From assembly GCA_039679375.1 (NCBI GenBank), contig JBDKVA010000065.1, positions 7,926 to 71,925 of the forward strand: a stretch of 64,000 nt of DNA. The letters run 5' to 3'. Position numbers and translations under genes: made by a program. The stretch comes from JBDKVA01 sp039679375 (GTDB taxonomy: Bacteria; Bacillota; Clostridia; Acetivibrionales; DTU013). Under the pieces are notes generated by a model. The model was given only the letters and a program-made list of their open reading frames with translations. It was not told where the DNA came from and searched no databases. Shown here piece by piece: positions 45,177 to 53,406 of this stretch (position 1 is the stretch's first letter; every line of letters begins with the position of its first letter).

Positions 45177-46016
45177 CTAACCTTGAACTCTTTCTAAAAA
45201 CTCACCAAAATAGTTGTAGAATTCTTCTTTATTCCCTAAATGAACATTATGGTTGGGATGTGAAACCTCACGTGCAAGGCAGTTGGAGATAAGAGACTGC
45301 ATTTTGGCAAAATCTTCGTCCGGTACTGCACCGCTTCCTTTTGCCCTGATTAATAATACTGGACACTTAATGCGCGGCAGCAGATGAAACCAATTTTCAT
45401 CATGCGCAATATTAGTAGCCATAGCCTGAGAGCTGAACAACATTTGATATCCCTCTACAGTCTCTGTCAGGCTATTCATGAAATATTGGCAGCTCAGGTC
45501 TGAACCCATGGCCTGCCTGATATAATCTTTTGCTTCATTCAAACTTGAAAATGGCAACGGCCAATCTTTTGTCAGTGGATCAATGGCTGATATCTGATCC
45601 GGCATTAACATGTTTGGCTTATCCGGACCTGACGCAGATTTATCAAGAATAGCCAATGCTTTTACGAACCCTGGATATAGCGCTGATAAATACCCTGCCA
45701 CCCGTCCCCCCATCGAATGTCCTACTAAAATAACGGAGTCTATATCTAAATAATCCAAAAGCTCAATCATGTCCTCAGCCATTTCTTCCGCTGTATATTT
45801 TGATATCGGTTTGCCGCTCAAACCGTGGCCTCTCTGGTCTGGTGCGATGATTCTATACTGTTTTCCATAATGCTGTATAAAGTCGTACCAGGTTTCAGCT
45901 CTGCCCCATCTGCCATGCAGGCAAAGAATAACGGGGCCTTCAGTTTTCGTATCAAAATAAAATATGTCCACATTCTTGAGCCTGATAATATTTCTATGGA
46001 TTTTTACCCTATCCAT
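45177..46016 (-). CDS. Alpha/beta hydrolase
   Basis: 279 residues, alpha/beta-hydrolase fold. The oxyanion segment is LCLHGRWG, the nucleophile elbow is VGHSMGGR (Ser near residue 101), the acid is probably in the LIRAKGSGAVPDEDF region, and the catalytic His lies in HPNHNVHLG. Lid-type insertion between about 130 and 190. No signal peptide, so cytoplasmic. Strong AGAGGAGG upstream of ATG. Substrate unknown; esterase, C-C hydrolase or haloperoxidase-like activities are all possible. Confidence 0.85.
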   Translation of the reverse strand: MDRVKIHRNIIRLKNVDIFYFDTKTEGPVILCLHGRWGRAETWYDFIQHYGKQYRIIAPDQRGHGLSGKPISKYTAEEMAEDMIELLDYLDIDSVILVGHSMGGRVAGYLSALYPGFVKALAILDKSASGPDKPNMLMPDQISAIDPLTKDWPLPFSSLNEAKDYIRQAMGSDLSCQYFMNSLTETVEGYQMLFSSQAMATNIAHDENWFHLLPRIKCPVLLIRAKGSGAVPDEDFAKMQSLISNCLAREVSHPNHNVHLGNKEEFYNYFGEFLERVQG

Positions 46017-46104
46017 GCTGTTCCTCCTCTGTTCCGCTATTGCTGCTGTATAATAACCATCAAAAGATTATACTTGCCTTTGTAGCATTTCTTATAGCCA
46101 TTTT

Positions 46105-46434
46105 TTATCCTCCGGTTTGAATTATGCTTAATCCTCTACTTTTCAGTTCGTTAACTGCTGTCTCCAAATTATCGAATACTATAATATGGCTCCTAAAACT
46201 CCCTTTCCGTAAAAGAATTCTTAATGCTTCTGTACCATTAGGACATCTACCCCATCTGATAACATCCCAGGAAACCTTACCGCCATTATAAACTTCTTTA
46301 TTTATACTTTCTATATCATTGAACTTGAATCGTATTTTTACTAATCCGCCTAGAAAAGTGACTAAGAACCCATCGTCAATTATTTTACTTTTATACCCGC
46401 AAACATACCCGATATTTGGATCTGGAAATCTCAT
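46105..46434 (-). CDS. Hypothetical protein, 109 residues
   Basis: Not recognised. A compact alpha/beta pattern with a beta-rich N-terminal half (FLVTFLGGLVKIRFKFNDIESI) that resembles a PH-like or bPH-type fold, and a C-terminal helix (LETAVNELKSRG). AAAGGGGGT lies upstream of the ATG, which supports real translation. Flanked by accessory genes with no common function. Confidence 0.6.
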   Translation of the reverse strand: MRFPDPNIGYVCGYKSKIIDDGFLVTFLGGLVKIRFKFNDIESINKEVYNGGKVSWDVIRWGRCPNGTEALRILLRKGSFRSHIIVFDNLETAVNELKSRGLSIIQTGG

Positions 46435-46478
46435 AAAATATTACCCCCTTTAATTTGCTTGCTACAATAACTTCCATT

Positions 46479-46976
46479 CTATTTTCGATGCTGATAGGAC
46501 GTCGGCCTTTTTAGCAGCATTTCATATATCGTCCAAAGTCCAAATTGTTTTGCCCATTTTATAACCTGTTCCTGTCCCATAATTGTATTCCAGTCCCTCT
46601 CTAAATCGAGATGACACTTCTTTCCCAAACCGGAACGTTCATGGTGACAAAACCTGCATTCAAGCGGCAATAAACCAGTATCATGTAATTCACAAAGGTT
46701 ATTCCTTAAGAAGTTGCATCCTCTATGAGCATATATATTTAGCGCGAATCCTCCTTCACATCCGTTAAATGCCGGTGAGAGTACGCCAAATGTCATTTCA
46801 GGAGATATTTCAAGCATCATGCGATTTGCATAACCAGCTTGCATCGCCCTTACAGCCTCTTCTACAGTCCACCATCCGGGACGTCGGCAATAACCCAAAC
46901 ATATGTCACAGCTACAAGGTTCAGAAGATGGGTATATTTCATAAAGGGATTTATACGTTGTTCTTTTTTTCTTCAC
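46479..46976 (-). CDS. Cys-rich hypothetical protein
   Basis: 165 residues, not recognised as a named family. An N-terminal CSCDICLGYCRRPGWWT motif and later cysteines (CEGGF, RGCNFLRNNLCEL, CRFCHHE, KKCHLD) give about twelve Cys and several His, in a pattern like zinc/iron-chelating YkgJ-type proteins. It probably binds metal. GTG start with GAGGTGA upstream. A start-less open frame (46988-47200) ends 12 bases before it. Confidence 0.6.
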   Translation of the reverse strand: MKKKRTTYKSLYEIYPSSEPCSCDICLGYCRRPGWWTVEEAVRAMQAGYANRMMLEISPEMTFGVLSPAFNGCEGGFALNIYAHRGCNFLRNNLCELHDTGLLPLECRFCHHERSGLGKKCHLDLERDWNTIMGQEQVIKWAKQFGLWTIYEMLLKRPTSYQHRK

Positions 46977-46987
46977 CCTAATTCACC

Positions 46988-47200
46988 TCACCATGGCGAG
47001 ATTATTTCAAAAAGTAACAAAAGAACTCTTCCACCTTTATTAATAATGAGTTTATGCTTATCTTCGTCACCCTTTGAAATAAAAATAACATTTCCATGTA
47101 CATAATTATCGCATTCTTTACAAATCCATGCAATATTAGAGACTTTATTTATTTTATCGAGTATGGACGGCGCTTTCTCTAGAGGTCTTTTTATCTTACC
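46988..47200 (-). pseudogene. Possible gene remnant without a start codon
   Basis: A 71-codon open frame on the minus strand bounded by stops and lacking ATG, GTG or TTG at its 5' end, containing ICKECDNYVHGNVIFISKG (CxxC motif). Codon composition looks coding. GAGGT stands 5 bases before an ATA, so either a rare start, a frameshift or a truncated gene. No family was recognised. Confidence 0.35.
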
Positions 47201-47262
47201 TCATTTGCCACACTCATTATGCATCTATAAAACACTGCAAACTACTGATTGTTAGTAAATGT

Positions 47263-47868
47263 TTATTCATCTTTAGCAAAAGGATCACTATCTTTATCAC
47301 TATTCCAAATATATTCCATACCAGTTGCTACTTGTTTTGCAACGTTTAAACCCATCATATCACTGATAAAACTCAACGTCATATCAATTCCGGCAGAAAC
47401 GCCCGATGACGTATAAAACTTCCCATCATGAACCCATCTTGCTCTTCTTATCCAAATAACATCCTTATCCTGGTCCTCTACCCAATTAAATGACATCTTA
47501 TTTGTAGTAGCCCTAATCCCTTTTATTATCCCAGTTCTTGCCAGAAGCGCTGTTCCTGTGCACACTGTTAAAACATATCTCGCTTTATCAGACAAGTCTT
47601 TCAAGCGCCGAATCAATTCCCGATTATCAACTTCTTTTCGTGTTCCAAAACCTCCTGGTATAAGTAAAATACCGTCTTCTTTAATATCCGATAATGGCAA
47701 AGTGTCTACCCTGACATTTTGATTACTTCGAATAATACCCCCTTCTTTTGAATAGAACTCAATTTCATAATAATCTTTCATAAACTTCTTCAACATTCCA
47801 ATAGCCTCAACCGGGCCAAAAACATCCAATGTCTCAAAATCTTCAAAGAGAACAACATTAAATTTCAC
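47263..47868 (-). CDS. DJ-1/PfpI-family protein
   Basis: 201 residues of the class I glutamine-amidotransferase-like DJ-1/PfpI/AraC-N type. The nucleophile elbow is VLTVCTGTALLA (Cys near residue 100), with an upstream acid (FEDFETLDVFGPVE) and GGFGTR loop. Members include isonitrile hydratases, chaperones and deglycase-like proteins; the exact activity is not assignable. The start is GTG with GGAGG 6 bases upstream; the longer ATG frame to 47886 has no site. Single gene. Confidence 0.88.
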   Translation of the reverse strand: MKFNVVLFEDFETLDVFGPVEAIGMLKKFMKDYYEIEFYSKEGGIIRSNQNVRVDTLPLSDIKEDGILLIPGGFGTRKEVDNRELIRRLKDLSDKARYVLTVCTGTALLARTGIIKGIRATTNKMSFNWVEDQDKDVIWIRRARWVHDGKFYTSSGVSAGIDMTLSFISDMMGLNVAKQVATGMEYIWNSDKDSDPFAKDE

Positions 47869-47900
47869 AAGACACCTCCAAAACATAATATTAATTTGTA

Positions 47901-48602
47901 TTATACCGCCCCAGCTATGAATGTGATTTTGATAAAATTGTCAGACGGTATCCCATCAGGCAAGACAGCAAACTTATCCAGGATATGCTCGACTGTTTGC
48001 TCTGCCGTAATGTCGGTGTTATCTATAACCTCAACTCGTTCATCAAATATAAGCAAGTCATAAAAACGCTTAATCCAATACTCAGGCGTAACGCTTGTAT
48101 GGCAGGTTCTTGTTTGACAGCGTTCCACGGCGGTTTGATATTCAGGTTTCAAGAGGAAAAATTTATAATTCATCTTGCGGGCTTCAAATATTTCAATGAA
48201 TTTATCCAAGTCCTCCGGCAAAATCACGTGGGATAAAACGATGTTTTCGCTGAATATAGAAAGTATGTCTATTTCACTGGCAATCTCGTCAAACATATCG
48301 CAAAATGCCACTTGTTTGATATTTTTCTTATGCCTGACCACCTGCATCACACAGTCGCCGTCAATAGCAAGAAAGCCTTTATCGATAAGTAATTCTGCAA
48401 CCGTAGACTTCCCGCTGCCACAAGTTCCGTTCAGGACAATGATATTCCCGCCATTGCACGTATGAGAAATAGACGCCTCCGCACCGCAATGTTTGCATGT
48501 GGGCAGAATGGGTGTTATGCTAAAGTATTGTTTTCGCAAGCTCCCGTTGTATATCTTTATTTCATTTTCGGCGATTTCGCCGCAATTCGGACATGTAATC
48601 AT
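47901..48602 (-). CDS. Zinc-ribbon plus P-loop kinase-like protein
   Basis: 233 residues. An N-terminal zinc ribbon (CPNC at 4-7, CKHC at about 36-39) is joined to a P-loop NTPase domain with Walker A GTCGSGKST (about 59-67), followed by KGFLAIDGDCV and later FLLKPEYQTAVERCQTR, as in shikimate kinase-like or nucleoside kinase-like proteins. It overlaps the upstream P-loop gene by 4 bases (ATGA) and is coupled to it. The ribbon on a small kinase is unusual. Substrate unknown. Confidence 0.75.
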   Translation of the reverse strand: MITCPNCGEIAENEIKIYNGSLRKQYFSITPILPTCKHCGAEASISHTCNGGNIIVLNGTCGSGKSTVAELLIDKGFLAIDGDCVMQVVRHKKNIKQVAFCDMFDEIASEIDILSIFSENIVLSHVILPEDLDKFIEIFEARKMNYKFFLLKPEYQTAVERCQTRTCHTSVTPEYWIKRFYDLLIFDERVEVIDNTDITAEQTVEHILDKFAVLPDGIPSDNFIKITFIAGAV

Positions 48603-49105
48603 AAGGTTCGCCTTTCATTAAGCAAGGACATTATATTCTCCGCTGTCTGCGCAGCAGTTAGGTTGGTAGTATCAATTTTCGTGCAATCAAATTCATCGTA
48701 GAAATGGTATGTATTTTTAACGCCTCGCTGAATACGCTCATCATCCCGCAAATCGTTTTTTGCCCGGCATATGTTTTCATCAAGCGAACAGGTGAGTACG
48801 ACGGTGAAGATTTCAAAGTCAATCCCATTCTTTTGCAGTTTGTCTATTACCGTTTCAAACCGGTGTTTTCTATCGCCGTGAAAACCGTATGGGAAAATAA
48901 TTGTCTCAACATCCGCACATAAAATGTAGTTTCTCATCAGCGCATATATGTTTTCGATAACGGTGTTCATATCGTAGGGATTCATTGCACGGCACCAGTC
49001 GCTGTCAACGAGCGCGGTATGCGGTTGTATATTCAGCAGAACCTGTGCTGTTGTGCTTTTTCCGACACCGTTTGGGCCAAGGATAAGAAGCAGTGTTTTT
49101 TTCAT
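48599..49105 (-). CDS. AAA/P-loop kinase-like protein
   Basis: 168 residues. Walker A GPNGVGKST at residues 9-17, then a single-domain kinase pattern (ALVDSDWCRAMNP, IIFPYGFHGDRKHRF, CSLDENICRAKND) like small nucleotide or antibiotic kinases. Upstream it overlaps the stop of a decayed phosphotransferase gene (ATGA); downstream it overlaps the zinc-ribbon kinase, so three frames are chained together. Function unknown; the two kinases may act in concert. Confidence 0.75.
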   Translation of the reverse strand: MKKTLLLILGPNGVGKSTTAQVLLNIQPHTALVDSDWCRAMNPYDMNTVIENIYALMRNYILCADVETIIFPYGFHGDRKHRFETVIDKLQKNGIDFEIFTVVLTCSLDENICRAKNDLRDDERIQRGVKNTYHFYDEFDCTKIDTTNLTAAQTAENIMSLLNERRTL

Positions 49106-49342
49106 ATACTCACCACCCTTTGCTTATTGGATGTAAAATCGGCCATATACCACATCGGTACATGATTTTGCATGTTGTTATACCACACGAGAGCATCCTG
49201 CACCAATTTCATGGCAGTATTTAGCTCATTCTGTCCACAAGAAACAGTCTGCCTTTGTCACGCAGTATTTTTTGTCTTCCGACCAGCCTTTGACGACCGG
49301 CTCGACTTTTGAAAAGGTGCTAAAAAACTCTTTGTCTTGCAT
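49102..49342 (-). pseudogene. Internally deleted aminoglycoside-phosphotransferase-like gene
   Basis: The 5' part (ATG at 49340-49342) reads MQDKEFFSTFSKVEPVVKGW then SEDKKYCVTKAD, which looks like the start of an APH-type phosphotransferase, and then leaves frame and stops at 49226. In another frame the next stretch reads VSCGQNELNTAMKL, then DALVWYNNMQNHVPMWY, resembling the C-terminus of the same family, and ends at 49102 overlapping the next start. The central several hundred bases with the kinase core are missing. Interpretation as an internal deletion is inference. Confidence 0.55.
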
Positions 49343-49424
49343 CCTGTCACCATCCTATATTTGTCGTGCTTTTATCAGTAGAAATTTCGGTTTCAGAAAC
49401 TCTTTTTTATCACCCGTCCTCCGG

Positions 49425-49450
49425 CCGCTCGGCGGAGTCAAGGCTGGGAA
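49425..49450. repeat. GC-rich hairpin element, copy A
   Basis: CCGC-TCG-GCGG followed by AGTCAAGGCTGGGAAAC, just downstream of the lipoprotein gene stop. It shares most positions with copy B at 51925 and the core with copy C at 50127. Confidence 0.5.
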
Positions 49451-49459
49451 ACTACAGTT

Positions 49460-50104
49460 TTAATTATATATACTTTCTACAAACTTTAACACATTATTTA
49501 TACTATCGTTTTGCGAGCTGTCATTGATTTTTATATCTAGATCAGAATCATTTTCAAAAGAAGATTCTTTTTGAAAATATATACTGCATACTGGAAACGA
49601 CACAGCACCATTTTCACCTACACCCGTCATATAATAAGCAATGATTATAACATCCTTCAAGCCATCATTATTAACATCTCTAAATGAAACTGCCCCCACA
49701 TCATCAAGCATTGACCATTCGTTACCAATAAACTCCGGAAATTGATATATTACATTTTCATTTTCATTTATTAAGTAAAATCTTGATTTACATAAACTTC
49801 CTTCAAAATAAACTGAAGATACAAATCTAACTTTCCCAAAGTTTTCAAATGTAACCCAAAATGACTGTTCATCAATAATCTTTTCACCTTGCTTTTTTAT
49901 ATCTTCAAGTGTTTTGTAATTGTTTTCATTAGCTCCTGTTGAGCTAGTAGGTTCAACAGAAGTACTCACTTCTAAAGTAGACGTTTCGTTATTACCATTG
50001 TGATAATTTGTGAAATTAGAATTACTATTTGTTTCTATATTAGGACTGCTAGAGCAGGCTGATAATAAAATAAATAAAATAGCTACTAAAAAAATTCCCT
50101 TCAC
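49460..50104 (-). CDS. Lipoprotein with VCBS/FG-GAP-like repeat
   Basis: 214 residues. Lipoprotein signal with lipobox LLSAC (Cys17), an Asn/Ser/Thr-rich linker (about 20-62), then a soluble domain with DVNNDGLKDVIIIAYY (about 143-158), the Asp-rich calcium-binding-type repeat of integrin-like FG-GAP/VCBS proteins. Likely anchored on the cell surface; function unknown. AAGGAGG precedes the ATG. It sits between hairpin copies A and C like a single-gene module, and its base composition is clearly more AT-rich than the core genes. Confidence 0.75.
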   Translation of the reverse strand: MKGIFLVAILFILLSACSSSPNIETNSNSNFTNYHNGNNETSTLEVSTSVEPTSSTGANENNYKTLEDIKKQGEKIIDEQSFWVTFENFGKVRFVSSVYFEGSLCKSRFYLINENENVIYQFPEFIGNEWSMLDDVGAVSFRDVNNDGLKDVIIIAYYMTGVGENGAVSFPVCSIYFQKESSFENDSDLDIKINDSSQNDSINNVLKFVESIYN

Positions 50105-50325
50105 TGTTTTTCCTCCTTACAAATTAGCGCCCATCGGTGGAGTCTGGGCGCCGTATCCGAGCTGGTATCACAATTCAAAAACTTAACATACAAATCAATG
50201 ACTTGACTTAATATCTTCAAGCACCCTTTCAAATCATCATCAAGTTCCAGAGAATGCTTTGCACCCTCTATTAGCAGCAATTCCACATTATTATGCTTTT
50301 TAATAATATCTATATCATTATCCAT
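50101..50325 (-). pseudogene. C-terminal fragment of an alpha/beta hydrolase
   Basis: 74 codons. NVELLLIEGAKHSLEL followed by IDLYVKFL matches the last 50-60 residues of dienelactone/alpha-beta hydrolases, including the catalytic His. The nucleophile and acid region is absent. A GGAGGG site precedes the ATG at 50325, so it may still be translated. The final about 18 codons run through hairpin copy C. Overlaps the lipoprotein start by 4 bases. Confidence 0.5.
50127..50151. repeat. GC-rich hairpin element, copy C
   Basis: GCGCCCA and TGGGCGC, a perfect 7-bp stem, enclose TCGGTGGAGTC. The inner CCA-TCGG-TGG pairing and the AGTC after it line up with copies A and B. Confidence 0.5.
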
Positions 50326-50465
50326 GATTCCCTCCAAAATCCACACATTCTAATAAAGCTATATATAATAGTGAAAAGTGTAAATGATTTCTTTTGCCGT
50401 CACATAAAGTACACATATATACATTTATACTCCACAGCTTACCTCCGGGAAGTATTTATTTAATA

Positions 50466-50831
50466 CTATCCTTTAAATGCTATCGCATCAAGTTGAAACA
50501 GAAGCCCATCCTGTCCACCTTGATGAGCAAATTCTGTTTGCAGAGATTTCCGAGCCGGATATTTATCTTTAAATCTTTCTTTAATTACCTTTTCCATCAC
50601 AGGTATATTCCAAACATCTCTGAACAAACAATCCATTTTTACAACCGATTCAAGAGTTAAGCCGATTGATTCCAATCGATCATTTAATTGATCAAACGCA
50701 CCATTAATTTGGTTTTCAATAGATTGACCAATGTTGCCTACACAATAGTTTATGAAAACAAAATCACCAGCTTCAACAATTCCGGAATGTGCCCATTTCT
50801 CGTTAACATCACTTCTTATAATTTCTCTCAT
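50466..50831 (-). CDS. RidA-family protein
   Basis: 121 residues of the YjgF/YER057c/UK114 fold: GIVEAGDFVFINYCVG near the N-terminus, ESVVKMDCLFRDV in the middle, and PARKSLQTEFAHQGG with a conserved Arg. RidA proteins hydrolyse reactive enamine/imine intermediates; this one lacks the most conserved end motif (usually VEIEAIA; here FQLDAIA), so it may belong to a Rid subfamily. GGGAG precedes the ATG. Single gene beside a recombinase fragment. Confidence 0.85.
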   Translation of the reverse strand: MREIIRSDVNEKWAHSGIVEAGDFVFINYCVGNIGQSIENQINGAFDQLNDRLESIGLTLESVVKMDCLFRDVWNIPVMEKVIKERFKDKYPARKSLQTEFAHQGGQDGLLFQLDAIAFKG

Positions 50832-51064
50832 ACAATTCTCCCTTCAATACATTTATATATTCGCAGGCAAGCCTACCCAGCAAACCGGTGTATTGCATGC
50901 TTGCGCTACTTCCTTGAGCTTTCACGTCTTGCTCCGGCGCCCCTGTGAGAATGCCTTGTTGTACCAAACCGCTGCACGGTGGCTTGATTGCATTCAAACA
51001 GCCCCAATTTCATGATACCATTTTATGTGCAATTATTCTACTACATATTGGAAGGAATGGTGTT

Positions 51065-51835
51065 ATGATTGATTACATCGAAAAAAAGAAATTTGAAATG
51101 GAATTGCGCGGAATGGCCATAAATACCCAGAAATCATATCTGGGCCATGCAAATGCTCTCCTGCGCTTTTTCAAGAAACCCGACGATCAAATTACTCCCG
51201 ACGAAATCAAGCGTTATCTTCACCACCGTATCAAGTCCGGAATCAGTTACAGCAATGTCGATATCTCCTGCAATGCATTCAATATCCTTTTCAATGCCGT
51301 ACTCCAACGCAACTGGTCCGATGACGTTATCGTACGTCGCAGGAAGCTCAAAAAGCTTCCGCCTGTTCTGTCCAGAGATGAAATCCTCGCCATCTTAAAC
51401 AACGTTGATAATGTCAAACACCGCACGGTTCTACTTACTGCCTATTCCTCCGGCTTCAGAATCAGTGAGGTGCTGAACCTGCGACTGGAGGATATTGATT
51501 CAAAAGGAAAAACCATTAGGGTTCGAGGCGGCAAAGGCGGTAAAGATCGTTATACCGTTCTCGGGGATGAGAACCTTGCCGCACTGAGGCGATACTGGAA
51601 GCTGTACAGGCCGAAGGATCTCCTCTTCCCCGGTTTGATCAACGGTCATTCGATTGCCAAAAGAAACATACAGTACGTTTTCAAGCAGGCAAAAGAAAAA
51701 GCCGGGATCACCAAACCGGCCACGGTTCACACGCTTCGCCACAGCTTTGCCACACACCTTCTGGAAAACAACACGGATCTGAGAACCATCCAGATAATGT
51801 TCCCATCCATGTGTGTTGTAATCTGTGTCCTTTGA
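51065..51835 (+). pseudogene. Tyrosine recombinase, truncated before the catalytic Tyr
   Basis: Start ATG with AAGGA 8 bases upstream. An N-terminal SAM-like core-binding domain (LRGMAINTQKSYLGHANALLRF) and the catalytic domain with the first Arg (SSGFRISEVLNLRLEDI) and H-x-x-R (HTLRHSFATHLLENN) are intact. After DLRTIQIM the usual LLGH...Y segment is replaced by FPSMCVVICVL and a stop, so the nucleophilic Tyr is lost. It resembles recombinases that travel with IS91-like or integron-like elements. No transposase or complete att sites were seen. Probably inactive. Confidence 0.8.
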
Positions 51836-52380
51836 TGAACTGCACGGCTCTTCGAAGGACATTTTTTTCGCTGGAAACATCATGAATCTCTAATTTGTTA
51901 TGTAAAAGGCGGCTCATTCTCAGGCCGCACTGCGGAGTCAGGGCTGAAACATTTTGTCACACCATTTCAAAAATACTGGATTATATTACTAATAAATATC
52001 TATTTCGATATACCATGCACATGATTTTTTTGCAATTAAATGAGAGAAACTCCATTTCACGTATATAAAAGGCATGTGGCTTTGATGCATTCTCGATCCA
52101 TTATTCTTATCATTTTTAAAATATAGCTTATAAGTGTATGTTTACATTGTTGAATATTGGTACTTCCTCGGCAGCGCTTATCACAATATAACACGTACAC
52201 TATCTCCCCCAATCAATATAAAATTTACACTTGATCGAAAAATTGATGAGGAATGTTATAATCTAACAAGAAATCAAATGAAAAAATTGCAATAGACAGT
52301 ACAGCATAGTGTATCGGCCGCCTATATGTTATAATTATAATGCCAGCGGTAATAGGTAAACTTAATACTGGAGGAATTTG
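51836..52380. other. Gene-free stretch after the recombinase
   Basis: 545 bases without a convincing gene. It holds hairpin copy B, then AT-rich sequence. Two extended -10 boxes (TGTTATAAT) at about 52254-52262 and 52327-52335 lie before the DUF4364 gene; no good -35 goes with either. Confidence 0.5.
51925..51949. repeat. GC-rich hairpin element, copy B
   Basis: CCGC-ACT-GCGG followed by AGTCAGGGCTGAAAC, about 90 bases after the truncated recombinase. On the minus strand the adjoining bases also form GCGGC...GCCGC followed by TTTT. Confidence 0.5.
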
Positions 52381-53007
52381 ATGAACTCATTGGGCAGCAG
52401 CAGAGAAATCGTTCAGAATAAACTCATCATCATGTATATGATCGACAGGCTGAACATGCCTGTCAGCAACAGTCAGATAACAGGCCTGGTGCTGGAAACA
52501 AGGCTGATGAACTATTTTATGTTTCAGCAGTGTTTTAATGAGCTGCACGACGGCAAGCTCATCGGATTCCATAAGGCCGAGGCAAATCAGGACGATCCGG
52601 ATGGCTTCAGGCTGACAAGGTCAGGTAAAAACACGCTGCAATATTTTTTGAGCCTGATCCCTCCAGGTATTAAGAAACAAATGGATAACATGCTGCCCGA
52701 TGCCAGAAAGGAAATTCAGACTGAAACGCTTGTCACAGCCGATTTCCTGCCTGAAAGCGAAAATAAGTTCACAGTTACGTGCAAGATGAATGAGAAAGGC
52801 TTCCCCCTTATGGAATTGAAAGCAACTGTCGGCACAAAAAAGGATGCCCGGACAGTCTGCGATAACTGGAAGAACCATTCCCCGGAAATCTATGCAGAGA
52901 TAATCCAGTCATTGATCAAAAACAGGGAGCAATCTATTATTAACGCCAGTGGAGAACCGGCTGCTGAGAAAAGCAATGGTGAACCAACTGCAAAAATGAA
53001 AAAGTAA
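52381..53007 (+). CDS. DUF4364 protein
   Basis: 208 residues. DUF4364 family, with a winged-helix-like N-terminal half (NKLIIMYMIDRLNMPVSNSQI in part, YFMFQQCFNELHDGKLI) and a beta-rich C-terminal half ending in a charged, Lys-rich tail. Common in Clostridia; probably a DNA-binding regulator but no target is known. GGAGG lies 6 bases upstream of ATG. It marks the return to conserved chromosome to the right of the accessory island. Confidence 0.85.
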   Translation: MNSLGSSREIVQNKLIIMYMIDRLNMPVSNSQITGLVLETRLMNYFMFQQCFNELHDGKLIGFHKAEANQDDPDGFRLTRSGKNTLQYFLSLIPPGIKKQMDNMLPDARKEIQTETLVTADFLPESENKFTVTCKMNEKGFPLMELKATVGTKKDARTVCDNWKNHSPEIYAEIIQSLIKNREQSIINASGEPAAEKSNGEPTAKMKK

Positions 53008-53062
53008 AAACAAAGAAATAATTATATCACCTGTGTGAAGGAAGGCGTAAACGCTCTCCCTC

Positions 53063-53350
53063 CTACAGCTCGATCTCCTTATGCTTGACCGATTCCCTGT
53101 ACAGAACAAATTTGCTGCCAATCACCTGCACCACTTCGGCACCAGTCTGCTCCGCTATTTCCTCGCAAATTCCCCTGACGTCAGCTTCCGCATTCTTTAA
53201 AACCGTTGCCTTAACAAGCTCCCTGGCCTCAAGGGCATCGTTGAACTGCCTGATCAGATTATCGCCAATCCCGCCTTTACCCACCTGGAATATAGGCTCT
53301 ACGGTATTTGCAAGGCTTCTTAAATAACTTCTCTGTTTGCTTGTGAGCAT
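53063..53350 (-). CDS. yhbY: YhbY-type RNA-binding protein
   Basis: 95 residues, CRS1/YhbY (KH-like) domain. Starts MLTSKQRSYLRSLAN; GxxG-type loop is GKGGIGDN; later KATVLKNAE and IGSKFVLYRES. It binds pre-50S ribosomal particles in E. coli. It lies 56 bases downstream of obgE in the usual clostridial order rplU-prp-rpmA-obgE-yhbY. The upstream site is weak (GGTAAG), consistent with readthrough from obgE. Confidence 0.9.
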   Translation of the reverse strand: MLTSKQRSYLRSLANTVEPIFQVGKGGIGDNLIRQFNDALEARELVKATVLKNAEADVRGICEEIAEQTGAEVVQVIGSKFVLYRESVKHKEIEL

Positions 53351-53406
53351 ATTGTTTTCTTACCGCCATTCCGCCGCTGTACATCGGCAAAAATTATAAT
53401 TTAACA

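Noticed and set aside
51500..51917. Minus-strand frames over the recombinase 3' end and beyond
   Set aside because: They share the recombinase's coding bases and show no recognisable family; the ribosome site is poor.
49425..51949. Calling the GC-rich hairpins integron attC sites
   Set aside because: No GTTRRRY/RYYYAAC core pairs were found, and the recombinase lacks a visible integron-integrase insert.
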